Source of the DNA: a virus
DNA: 50,097 nt
Direction: 5' to 3' (one strand)
Virus record (IMG/VR): IMGVR_UViG_3300042445_001208
Location: 1 to 50,097 of that record
Shown here: positions 43,601 to 50,074 of the stretch, one piece after another
Layout: every line of letters begins with the position of its first letter
How positions within the stretch are numbered: the first letter of the stretch is position 1
Notes under the pieces: generated by a model
What the model saw: only the letters and a program-made list of their open reading frames with translations
Databases searched by the model: none
What the model was told of the DNA's origin: nothing
Position numbers and translations under genes: made by a program

Positions 43601-43787
43601 ATACAAGGTCCATTTCTAGCTCCTCTATTGTAAATGGTATCAGATTAAGCTTAATTAAAAGCTCATTCAACCTGCAAAGAAGCTGGTAGTCGGATAGGTA
43701 TTTTAGGTTTTTAACCTTCTCGTTTGCAATTAGAGATAGCTTAACCACTAATTGTTCGTAATTGCATCTTAGATTATAGTTTTCCAT
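43599..43787 (-). CDS. Small hypothetical protein
   Basis: A 62-residue Leu/Asn/Tyr-rich helical protein (MENYNLRCNYEQLVVKLSLI, ending ELEMDLV). No domain recognised. It lies three bases after the PP-loop gene and its stop codon falls in the T tract of the terminator, so it is the last gene of the short minus operon. It may be a helical partner protein; function unknown. Confidence 0.55.
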   Translation of the reverse strand: MENYNLRCNYEQLVVKLSLIANEKVKNLKYLSDYQLLCRLNELLIKLNLIPFTIEELEMDLV

Positions 43788-43790
43788 AAG

Positions 43791-44570
43791 TTATCTATGA
43801 CAAAACGCACCGCAGCTTGTTTCTTTTTTTAATGATTTATATAATTTTTCTATATCTGGGAACATTAATTTTTCGGTTTCACATTCTGTCATTAAATCCC
43901 TAAGTCTTTTACCATTACCCATTATTGAATAGAACTTCTTCCTTTTATCTTGAATTTTTTCCTCAAATTCCAATACCTCCATAAATTCTTTATTATTCAA
44001 ATGATACATGGCTTTGTATTCTTTTTCGCTTTTGAAAAAGCACATCCTACATCCGCCTCGCATCATATATACAGGGAAATTAGGGTGCATACCATGTTTT
44101 TTCAATATTTCTTCACAATCATTCCTATCATACCCATCTGCAATCAAAGGATAAGTATATTTTACATTTTTCATTGCTTCTAGGCTACCAGTTCTGCCTT
44201 GTTCATCATAATTAAATCCAATCATTAGCTCACACTCTCCTTGCTCTTTTAAATACTTATCTATTGGCGCTGCTTTAAAATAATTGGTGCAAAATCTCAT
44301 TTGTTGGCTAGGCATAACCTTACAGGCAACTATTAAATCTTCTAAGCTAGAATATAATTCGCCTTTATACAATTTCCCCCCCCCTATTTTAATTAAATTA
44401 AATTCACCATTGTGAAAATCTTTTATATAATCTTCAACTTTATTGATTCTTTCATACATTTCGCCATGTTCTGCACCAGTATCACACCAAATTGCAGTAG
44501 CACCTTTGCCATAAAGCAAACACATTGTAGTAGACTCAACACCTCCACTAAAACTTATAAATCTTTTCAT
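43791..44570 (-). CDS. PAPS reductase-family PP-loop protein with cysteine cluster
   Basis: A 259-residue protein. SFSGGVESTT (residues about 6-15) is the PP-loop ATP-pyrophosphatase signature, and AIWCDTGAEHGEMYERI matches PAPS reductase/DndC-like enzymes. Cysteines at MRFCTN, GGCRMCFF and the C-terminal SCGAFC could bind an Fe-S cluster or zinc. Family members make activated nucleotides for sulfur transfer, including thiolation of nucleic acid bases or DNA phosphorothioation. No DndD/E or cysteine desulfurase is in the window. It sits between a zinc-ribbon gene and a 62-residue gene. Confidence 0.82.
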   Translation of the reverse strand: MKRFISFSGGVESTTMCLLYGKGATAIWCDTGAEHGEMYERINKVEDYIKDFHNGEFNLIKIGGGKLYKGELYSSLEDLIVACKVMPSQQMRFCTNYFKAAPIDKYLKEQGECELMIGFNYDEQGRTGSLEAMKNVKYTYPLIADGYDRNDCEEILKKHGMHPNFPVYMMRGGCRMCFFKSEKEYKAMYHLNNKEFMEVLEFEEKIQDKRKKFYSIMGNGKRLRDLMTECETEKLMFPDIEKLYKSLKKETSCGAFCHR

Positions 44571-44572
44571 TT

Positions 44573-44842
44573 TTAATTATTTTTATTTTCAGATTTCCAA
44601 ATCATTAAATCCATTCCTTTTAGTCCAGATGGGGGCTCTATATTAGTTTTTGCAATAGAGGTTTCTTTTTCTAATTTAGAAGCAAAATTTGAGCCGATTA
44701 TTTGTTTTTGCGGCTCATTTTTTAAAACACTCTTTGTCCTAGAAAAATACACTCTACATTTTTCAGAACAAAACCTTTTTTTAGCGGTTATGCTTTCCAT
44801 TTTTTCACCGCAATATTCGCAGTTTTCTTTCTTCTTTATCAT
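44573..44842 (-). CDS. Zinc-ribbon protein
   Basis: An 89-residue basic protein. CEYCGEKMESITAKKRFCSE-KC with following RVYFSRTKS forms a CxxC...CxxxC zinc ribbon in the first 35 residues; the remainder is Lys/Ser-rich and probably flexible, ending in LKGMDLMIWKSENKNN. It may bind DNA or RNA. The start has the ACACATG context and lies immediately beside the GTTACG repeats, so expression is likely controlled by whatever binds them. Confidence 0.7.
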   Translation of the reverse strand: MIKKKENCEYCGEKMESITAKKRFCSEKCRVYFSRTKSVLKNEPQKQIIGSNFASKLEKETSIAKTNIEPPSGLKGMDLMIWKSENKNN

Positions 44843-44844
44843 GT

Positions 44845-44912
44845 GTTACGATTTGTTACGATTTGTTACGCTAAGTTACGATTTGTTACGATAAAAACAA
44901 AAAAATGTTACG
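44845..44912. repeat. 10-bp-phased GTTACG operator or iteron repeats
   Basis: GTTACG occurs at 44845, 44855, 44865, 44875 and 44885, exactly one helical turn apart, and again at 44907. Four of the ten-base units read ATTTGTTACG or similar, and one reads CTAAGTTACG. The array starts 3 bases upstream of the zinc-ribbon ATG (minus strand) and overlaps its promoter, so all copies face the same side of the DNA. This fits cooperative regulator binding, or iteron replication sites near the origin-like island. Confidence 0.8.
44871..44901 (-). promoter_or_regulatory. Promoter for the zinc-ribbon/PP-loop operon inside the repeats
   Basis: Minus-strand TTTG (44901-44898), 19 bases, then TAACTTAG (44878-44871), which differs from TAnnTTTG at one base. 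The -7 element is the one deviant unit of the GTTACG array, so the repeats flank and cover the promoter as operators would. Confidence 0.55.
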
Positions 44913-44934
44913 ATTCTGAAAAATATTTCAATAA

Positions 44935-44948
44935 AATTAAATTAATTA
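44935..44948. repeat. AT-rich motif AATTAAATTAATTA, recurring in the right arm
   Basis: The 13-base core AATTAAATTAATT is present at 44935, 45302, 47413 and 49552, always in intergenic DNA. Two of these flank the C/A-rich island. In such AT-rich DNA chance is a real possibility, but the intergenic restriction of these four copies is worth noting. They might be unwinding or upstream promoter elements. Confidence 0.4.
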
Positions 44949-45050
44949 TGTCCATAAAATTAACTTAAATAGGCTATAAAACGGCTTAATTTAGGCCTAA
45001 ATCTAAAATATTCAAAATAAAGCCCATTAAGGCACCTATTTTTTCAAAAT

Positions 45051-45300
45051 GATATTACCCCCTTACACACACTACCAACCACCAAACAAGACACGAAAGA
45101 AACGCAAACAAGCGCAATAACTTTGCCCGAACCCGAACCCGACAAACCACCCACCCCCACGCAATAGCCCGAAACGAAACCGGAAACCGAAACGCAAACC
45201 CCACCGGCTCACGCTTTGCCATTTGCCCGAAGGAAAACGCACCCCCACTTTTAAAACGTCACCCCCTCCATGTCCAAGCGAGCTTCGCCCCGAAATTCAT
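45051..45300. other. C/A-rich strand-skewed island, candidate replication origin
   Basis: This 250-base stretch has no gene. By hand count 45061-45240 holds about 70 C, 27 G, 68 A and 15 T, so it is far richer in C than the rest of the window and strongly asymmetric. GCCCGAA occurs at 45125, 45167 and 45225; TTTGCCCGAA is repeated exactly 100 bases apart (45122 and 45222); CCCGAACCCGAACCCGA is a short tandem. From about 45315 to 45395 the skew reverses to G/T-rich. It lies between divergent operons next to AT-rich DNA and the GTTACG repeats. An origin, priming or packaging site is inferred. Confidence 0.5.
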
Positions 45301-45374
45301 TAATTAAATTAATTGTCAGTTTTTCAAAAATTTTTTTTTGGTGTTTTTGGGTTTTCTTTTTGTTGTTGGGGTGG

Positions 45375-45404
45375 TTGTGAATTTGTGATTTTGTGGTATA
45401 TTTG
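45375..45404 (+). promoter_or_regulatory. Promoter for the 336-residue gene
   Basis: TATATTTG at 45397-45404 matches the TAnnTTTG -7 element exactly, and a GTTG lies 19-20 bases upstream as a partial -33. The ATG is at 45419, about 15 bases further, leaving a leader of only a few bases. Confidence 0.6.
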
Positions 45405-45418
45405 TAAAAATTGAAACA

Positions 45419-46429
45419 ATGCCTCTTGGTATAACTCAGCCTCCTTTTAAATCTTATGGTGGATTTAGAAATTTGAATACACCAGTTACTAGATTGCCAT
45501 TTTTACAAGAAGGCGAAGATGCGGCTAGTAACGCATTGTTATCAAGAATATCTCAGCAAGTATCTCAGCAACCGCAACAACCTCAAAAAAAAGTAAAACA
45601 AGAACCGGGTTTTGGTAAAAAATTACTTGGTAGGGCGGCAAATATTTTTGCTGATGTGATGACAAATGAGGCTTTTACAAATCCTATAACTGGTCCGTTT
45701 TTTGAAGAATCTTTATTAACTAGAATGGCATTAAGAAATCTTTCAGAAAACATAAATCCGTATAACTACGATGATGTAGATGCGCAGACCGGAGCACAAA
45801 TGCCTTGGTATGGCCGTGCGGTAAATACTGTTTTAGGGCAAAAAGAGCCTAATAGGATTTTGACAGAAAAAGCAGCACAACAGGGCGTTGACCCGTACAC
45901 TGGTAAGCCTTCAAATGAAGCAAGAACAAGACTTGATTTGCTAAATATGTTTGCTAATAAACCACAGCAATATGGCACACTTCAGCCTTCTGAATACAAG
46001 CCATCAATTGGGGCTGAAAAAGGTTCTAGGTACATGAAATCGAAAGCAATTGAAAGTGACATATTGAATAATATGTTTACTCAAACAGAACAGGGTAAAA
46101 AAATTCTAGAATCTGGAATTCGTTCAGAGTCTGATTTGGAAAAATTATTAACAGAATCAGGACTTCCCTACGAAAAGGGAAAAGGCGGTTATGTAATGAA
46201 AGTTCCCGGACTTGGACAGGGCACTTTAGGTGTAAAAAAAGATAAAGATGGGGTGTATTTAAGTTACTCTGATGTTTGGGATGTTGACCCGTCAAGTGGA
46301 ACTTCAGGAGAAAACTCTAATTTACTAACTACCGCTCTTGGAAAATTTGCAAAAGCCGGCTTCATATCCCCTCAAAAAGTTTACGGAAGAATATACTTTG
46401 ATGAAAAAACAGGTAAACCTAAAAAATAA
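45419..46429 (+). CDS. Hypothetical protein, Gln/Lys-rich
   Basis: A 336-residue protein (MPLGITQPPFKSYGGFRNLN). Residues about 40-60 are a Gln/Pro tract (SQQVSQQPQQPQKKVKQ), then a basic helical segment GKKLLGRAANIFADVM and a long region rich in Asn/Glu/Thr. The C-terminal third is Gly/Lys-rich with strands (GGYVMKVPGLGQGTLGVKK). No domain recognised. The style resembles virion accessory proteins more than enzymes. Own promoter; the 3' end overlaps a converging small gene by 11 bases. Confidence 0.62.
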   Translation: MPLGITQPPFKSYGGFRNLNTPVTRLPFLQEGEDAASNALLSRISQQVSQQPQQPQKKVKQEPGFGKKLLGRAANIFADVMTNEAFTNPITGPFFEESLLTRMALRNLSENINPYNYDDVDAQTGAQMPWYGRAVNTVLGQKEPNRILTEKAAQQGVDPYTGKPSNEARTRLDLLNMFANKPQQYGTLQPSEYKPSIGAEKGSRYMKSKAIESDILNNMFTQTEQGKKILESGIRSESDLEKLLTESGLPYEKGKGGYVMKVPGLGQGTLGVKKDKDGVYLSYSDVWDVDPSSGTSGENSNLLTTALGKFAKAGFISPQKVYGRIYFDEKTGKPKK

Positions 46430-46592
46430 TCTTTCTCTTTATTTTTTTGCCAAAAGCCATGTAAGCCAGCCAAATAGTTAAAATTGGCCAAATAATACAG
46501 AATATCCACACGTTTATTTCTTCATAAGTAATTCCGAGTATATAAGCAATATTTTCTAGGAGGTAAACACAATCATTAAAAGTTTCGTTCAT
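46419..46592 (-). CDS. Small membrane protein with its own promoter
   Basis: A 57-residue protein (MNETFNDCVYLLENIAYILG) with a hydrophobic helix VWIFCIIWPILTIWLAYMAF followed by a Lys/Arg tail (GKKIKRKIIF). The tail would be cytosolic. It is the only minus-strand gene in the right arm. A near-perfect promoter lies upstream (46641-46612), and its end overlaps the end of the 336-residue gene. Independent transcription against the arm suggests a separate expression program, such as a lysis, immunity or exclusion role (speculative). Confidence 0.62.
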   Translation of the reverse strand: MNETFNDCVYLLENIAYILGITYEEINVWIFCIIWPILTIWLAYMAFGKKIKRKIIF

Positions 46593-46611
46593 TTTATTAA
46601 ATTTTATAATG

Positions 46612-46641
46612 CAAAAATAATATTAAGGCTTGTTAATCAAA
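46612..46641 (-). promoter_or_regulatory. Promoter for the small membrane protein gene
   Basis: Minus-strand TTTG (46641-46638), 18 bases, then TATTTTTG (46619-46612): both elements match the Bacteroidetes consensus exactly. The ATG at 46592 lies 20 bases downstream. Confidence 0.75.
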
Positions 46642-46657
46642 AGTTAAAAAAAAATCT

Positions 46658-46665
46658 TAAATTTG
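46658..46665 (+). promoter_or_regulatory. Possible -7 element for the 208-residue gene
   Basis: TAAATTTG fits TAnnTTTG and lies 15 bases before the ATG at 46681. No -33 element at normal spacing was found. It is back to back with the minus promoter at 46612-46641. Confidence 0.45.
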
Positions 46666-46680
46666 GTAAAACATTTAAAT

Positions 46681-47307
46681 ATGGAAAACTTTGGTATGAT
46701 GTCAAGTCCATCTGAATTGTACGGCGGAGGCGGAGGTGGTAAAAAGGGCAAGAAGGGTAAGAAAGAAAAAAAACCGGGATTAACGGTTTATGCTGGCGGT
46801 GTTGAAAAAACCCCAACTGGTTTAAGCAATGCTTTTAGTGCAAATGAAGCTGGATTAACACCTGAAATGTTAATGCAATACGCGCAAGATTTTAATTTAC
46901 CTACAACAAGTAATAGAGCCTTCCAAGAAGCTCAATTAGCACTTCTTCAGTCTACACCTCAAGGTCAGGCTCAACTTCAAAGAATGGTTGAAAAATATGG
47001 TATGCCAAAAGCAGGTACATACGCTGATGATATTCTTGGCGTAAGAACGCAGGCGTTGATAAAGCAGGCACTATTCCCTCCTAAAGGCACTAAAAAATAT
47101 ATAGTAGATGGGGTAGAGTCAACTGAAGAAGATTTCTTAGGCGCTGGAGGCGGTCAGATTCCCGGTGGCAAAAAAATTGTATACGCTAATCCGCAACCAT
47201 ACCAACGTAGGGTTCTTCGCTTAGATGGAACTCCTGAAACAGACCCAGATAAGATTCGTAGAGCTTTAGGAATTGCACCTGCTATGGATTCAATGCAACA
47301 GTTTTAA
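46681..47307 (+). CDS. Hypothetical protein with Gly/Lys-rich N-terminus
   Basis: A 208-residue protein starting MENFGMMSSPSELYGGGGGG, followed by a Lys/Gly run (KKGKKGKKEKK). An upstream TTG at 46663 lies inside the -7 element and is rejected. The centre is Gln/Ala/Leu helical (LTPEMLMQYAQDFNLPT; EAQLALLQSTPQGQAQLQRM) and ends in a Pro/Arg-rich segment. No domain is recognised. The poly-basic N-terminus suggests nucleic acid or membrane contact. A promoter-like element and a terminator follow. Confidence 0.62.
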   Translation: MENFGMMSSPSELYGGGGGGKKGKKGKKEKKPGLTVYAGGVEKTPTGLSNAFSANEAGLTPEMLMQYAQDFNLPTTSNRAFQEAQLALLQSTPQGQAQLQRMVEKYGMPKAGTYADDILGVRTQALIKQALFPPKGTKKYIVDGVESTEEDFLGAGGGQIPGGKKIVYANPQPYQRRVLRLDGTPETDPDKIRRALGIAPAMDSMQQF

Positions 47308-47325
47308 TTAACTTGAATAATTCAT

Positions 47326-47395
47326 TATATTTGCCTTAGCAATAAGGTTTAGTTAAGGTCTCAACGCCCCTGTATATTTTATATGGGGGCTTTTT
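47326..47395 (+). ncRNA. Possible short transcript ending at a strong terminator
   Basis: TATATTTG at 47326-47333 is an exact -7 match about 30 bases before a strong terminator, in a 150-base gap between genes. If used, it would give an RNA of about 55 bases with no reading frame. No good -33 element is present, so the element may be a chance match in AT-rich DNA. The terminator alone is well supported. Confidence 0.3.
47366..47395 (+). terminator. Terminator after the 208-residue gene
   Basis: GCCCC with TATA pairs with TATA and GGGGC around a T-rich loop, followed by TTTTT. Similar in form to the terminator at 43570-43600, including a TTTAGTTA(A)GG stretch just upstream in both. Confidence 0.78.
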
Positions 47396-47429
47396 ATTAA
47401 ATTTATTTTTTTAATTAAATTAATTAATA

Positions 47430-47437
47430 TACTTTTG
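47430..47437 (+). promoter_or_regulatory. Promoter element for the recombination operon
   Basis: TACTTTTG fits TAnnTTTG and lies 22 bases before the ATG at 47460, just after the terminator at 47366-47395 and beside one copy of AATTAAATTAATT. The -33 region is only T-rich. Confidence 0.5.
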
Positions 47438-47459
47438 TTCTAAAATAAAACAAATACAC

Positions 47460-47657
47460 ATGGCACGACATCCAGACCCAGAATCGGTATCAAACAAGGT
47501 AGCTCAGTTGCAGCTAAATGAAACTATTGTACTAAATAATCCATACACATCAGTAATGGTTATGGTTTCAAACCTTAAAAGGAAAGAAGGAAACCAAGAC
47601 AAAGTTTTCAAAATTAAATCTCTTGACGCAACGACCCACGTAACAAGAGTAAAATAA
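47460..47657 (+). CDS. Small hypothetical protein at the head of the recombination operon
   Basis: A 65-residue protein (MARHPDPESVSNKVAQLQLN) with a short N-terminal helix and a strand-rich remainder (NPYTSVMVMVSNLKRK; DKVFKIKSLDATTHVTRVK), which could be a small DNA-binding barrel. The leader carries the exact ACACATG start context. It precedes the annealing protein gene by 17 bases. No family claimed. Confidence 0.6.
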   Translation: MARHPDPESVSNKVAQLQLNETIVLNNPYTSVMVMVSNLKRKEGNQDKVFKIKSLDATTHVTRVK

Positions 47658-47674
47658 TTAAACGGCCTTAACTA

Positions 47675-48292
47675 ATGACAACCAAAGAACTCCTGCAATT
47701 GGTGGATAACCAAATCGCAAACGCACGCACATTTAAAGAACTATGCAATATAGAGCAGCCAAAAGAATGGATTAAAACAAAGAAGTCTATTTCAAATGAG
47801 ACAGAATACGAATTCAATGAAGTAGAATTGATTGAAAGTCTTTGTGACAAAGTTTTTGATGATTGGCACTATGAAATAATTTTTTCTCCGGTTATATATC
47901 AAGATAAAAATGGTGTATCAGTAACACAGACGGTAAAGTTATTTTACTTTAGTGGCGGAAAGGAATATATACAAACAGGAACTGCAACCGAATACGTAAA
48001 CTCAATGAAATTATTATCATTAGCTACACCAAAATGTTCTACAATGGCATTTAAAAATGCTTGCAGAAAAGTTGGTAAGCTATTTGGTGGAGGATTGAAC
48101 AGAGGAACAGAAGAAGCTGATTTGCCTACAATTGTAATAGAAAAAGAAGCTCCTGACCGTGCAGAACAAAGATATAAGCTACTAATAGATGATTGCAATA
48201 GTATTGATGAATTAAGAACATACCAATTTGTGATTCCCAAATCGCTAAAAGAACATTACGACCAAAAACTGAAAACCTTAAACGCTAAATAA
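47675..48292 (+). CDS. ssDNA annealing protein (Rad52/ERF-like)
   Basis: A 205-residue protein. The middle carries WHYEIIFSPVIYQDKNGVSV and VKLFYFSGGKEY, followed by LATPKCSTMAFKNACRKVGK with LFGGGLNRG. This parallels the 'DAlKRAxxxfGxxLG' stretch that marks Rad52/ERF-type phage annealing proteins, though the usual Glu-Thr is replaced. The C-terminus is a short helical tail. It is followed one base later by an exonuclease-like gene, the classic annealase/exonuclease pair of phage homologous recombination. Confidence 0.76.
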   Translation: MTTKELLQLVDNQIANARTFKELCNIEQPKEWIKTKKSISNETEYEFNEVELIESLCDKVFDDWHYEIIFSPVIYQDKNGVSVTQTVKLFYFSGGKEYIQTGTATEYVNSMKLLSLATPKCSTMAFKNACRKVGKLFGGGLNRGTEEADLPTIVIEKEAPDRAEQRYKLLIDDCNSIDELRTYQFVIPKSLKEHYDQKLKTLNAK

Positions 48293-48293
48293 A

Positions 48294-49046
48294 ATGATAG
48301 ACTTTTCTAAAACACTTATTCGCTCTAGTTCTGTAGGATATTTAATGACAGAACCACAATCAAAAGCAGCAAAAGATGCTGGAGAATTATCAAAAACTGC
48401 AAAATCACACTTATTAGATGTATACATTGCAGAAAAATACGGTAGAAAGAGAGATATTCAGACAAAACAAATGAGAAAAGGAGTAGAGGTGGAAGAAAGC
48501 TCAATTGATTTACTGTCAAGATACCTAAAAAAGCATCTACAGAAGAACGAAGAACGAATTCAAAACGATTTTATTACAGGTTTGCCAGATATTTTTGAAG
48601 GCGAAAGTATAAGCAACGCAGATGTAATCACAGATATTAAGTCTAGTTACGATTTATGGACGTTTCTAGGCAATATTCCTGATAAATTGGATAATCTATA
48701 CTATTGGCAGCTAATGTCCTATATGTGGCTTACAAATGCAGAACAGGCGTATATTGCATATTGCTTAGTAAATACACCAGATAGTATAATTGAGCAGGAG
48801 AAATACTACCTATTGAAGAAAATGGATGTAATATCAGAGGAAAGCCCTGAATTTATCAAAGAATCGGCTAAAATTACATTCAATATGACCTTTGATGACA
48901 TTGATATTCCTGAGAGAGTACTGCTATTTAAGGTAGAAAGAGATGAGCATGAGATAATGAAGATACAAAACAAGGTAGAAAGAGCAAGAGAATACCTAGT
49001 TGAGCTAGAAAGCACACATAAAAACTTCAATATTGGCAAGATATAA
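48294..49046 (+). CDS. Phage exonuclease-like protein (PD-(D/E)XK, YqaJ/RecE type)
   Basis: A 250-residue protein. Residues about 63-75 (KGVEVEESSIDLL) supply the helix acidic motif, NDFITGLPDIFEG (about 90-103) gives the GxPD strand, and ADVITDIKSS (about 107-116) is the (D/E)xK motif, here DIK. YYWQLMSYMWLTNAEQAYIA is the QxxxYxW helix typical of YqaJ/Cas4-like exonucleases. It would resect double-strand ends for its annealing partner. Coiled-coil tail at the C-terminus. Confidence 0.8.
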   Translation: MIDFSKTLIRSSSVGYLMTEPQSKAAKDAGELSKTAKSHLLDVYIAEKYGRKRDIQTKQMRKGVEVEESSIDLLSRYLKKHLQKNEERIQNDFITGLPDIFEGESISNADVITDIKSSYDLWTFLGNIPDKLDNLYYWQLMSYMWLTNAEQAYIAYCLVNTPDSIIEQEKYYLLKKMDVISEESPEFIKESAKITFNMTFDDIDIPERVLLFKVERDEHEIMKIQNKVERAREYLVELESTHKNFNIGKI

Positions 49047-49116
49047 TAAACTTACTAACAATAAGTGTTTATAAATTGTTAATAATTTGTATTGAATAAT
49101 TGATTAACTTAGCAAC

Positions 49117-49254
49117 ATGAAAGGAAAATTAAATAAACTAGGCGTTATGAATAGCCTATGGAATAACATCCGTGCCAAAGCCGGTAGTGGAAAGAAGCCA
49201 ACTAAGGAAATGCTAGAGCAAGAAAAGAAGATAAAAAAAGAGGAAAAGAAATGA
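49117..49254 (+). CDS. 45-residue basic protein coupled to the DUF6321-like gene
   Basis: MKGKLNKLGVMNSLWNNIRA, then KAGSGKKPTKEMLEQEKK and a Lys/Glu tail. The stop overlaps the next start as ATGA, which supports a real gene. The Lys/Gly content suggests nucleic acid contact. No family is claimed. In the 70-base AT-rich gap after the exonuclease gene I saw no clear promoter. Confidence 0.6.
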   Translation: MKGKLNKLGVMNSLWNNIRAKAGSGKKPTKEMLEQEKKIKKEEKK

Positions 49255-49544
49255 TACACAAAACTCCAGCTTGGACAAGAAGTGAGGGAAAGAATGAGAA
49301 AGGTGGCTTAAATGCTAAGGGTCGTGCATCGTATAATGCAGAAACTGGTGGTAACTTAAAAGCTCCTGTAAAATCAGGAACTAATCCAAGACGTGTATCT
49401 TTTGCAGCAAGATTCGCAGGCATGAAAGGCCCAATGAAAAAACCTAATGGAGAGCCAACTAGGAAAGCTTTAGCATTAAGAGCTTGGGGTTTCAGAAGTG
49501 TAGAATCAGCTAGAAACTTTGCAAACAAACATAAGAAGTCATAA
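49251..49544 (+). CDS. DUF6321-like basic protein
   Basis: A 97-residue very basic protein. HKTPAWTRSEGKNEKGGLNA, KGRASYNAETGGNLKAPV, SFAARFAGMKGPMKK and PTRKALALRAWGF are the conserved blocks of a family (DUF6321 as I recall it) widespread in aquatic phages and related proteins of unknown function. Many Gly/Lys/Arg residues point to nucleic acid binding. Coupled by ATGA to the preceding 45-residue gene. Followed by a hairpin terminator. Confidence 0.78.
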   Translation: MIHKTPAWTRSEGKNEKGGLNAKGRASYNAETGGNLKAPVKSGTNPRRVSFAARFAGMKGPMKKPNGEPTRKALALRAWGFRSVESARNFANKHKKS

Positions 49545-49570
49545 TACATATAATTAAATTAATTAAAAAT

Positions 49571-49603
49571 ATGCTACAATCTTAACCGAAAGTAGCATTT
49601 TTT
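49571..49603 (+). terminator. Terminator before rusA
   Basis: ATGCTAC (49571-49577) pairs with GTAGCAT (49592-49598), followed by a T run. It follows the DUF6321-like gene and ends only 7 bases before the rusA start, so rusA must be expressed by read-through or from an unrecognised promoter. Confidence 0.7.
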
Positions 49604-49609
49604 ATTTCT

Positions 49610-50074
49610 ATGAAACAGAAAGTAATACTAAACATCACACCACAGACACACGTTAGGGCAACACAAGGAGATTCAATATTCTTCAGGATACCAAGAGAGA
49701 GGCTAAGGCCATCCGGATTGAGCAGACTTTTGAGATTAGAAAAGTACAACCAATACAAGATAGATTTACTAGCAGAAGCAAAGTCAAAATCCTTTGTCAT
49801 GCCACCTCAAGGAGCATCAATTACCTTCTTTATACCAGTACCAGCATCTTGGTCCAAGAAAAAGAAAAAGCAACATCATGGGATGCTCCACCAATCAAAA
49901 CCAGACTTAGACAATTTACTTAAAGCTTTTGGGGATTCCCTTATTTCCGAAGATAAGTACATTGCGCATTATGGAGAGCTTTCTAAGAGATGGGTAGACT
50001 TTGAAACAGGATGGATTCAGATAGAGATAACCGAACCAACCGAAGTATTAATTACGCCTCCTGCCAAAGAATAG
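49610..50074 (+). CDS. rusA: RusA-like Holliday junction resolvase
   Basis: A 154-residue protein. KPDLDNLLKAFGDSLISEDK is the RusA catalytic block (the two Asp of the DxDN motif and the later Asp/Glu), preceded by a strand-rich N-terminus (GASITFFIPVPASW) and followed by KRWVDFETGWIQIEI, as in the family. RusA resolves four-way junctions. With NinG, the annealase and the exonuclease it completes a recombination pathway. Length (about 120-155) is normal. The last about 23 bases of the window hold nothing recognisable. Confidence 0.85.
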   Translation: MKQKVILNITPQTHVRATQGDSIFFRIPRERLRPSGLSRLLRLEKYNQYKIDLLAEAKSKSFVMPPQGASITFFIPVPASWSKKKKKQHHGMLHQSKPDLDNLLKAFGDSLISEDKYIAHYGELSKRWVDFETGWIQIEITEPTEVLITPPAKE

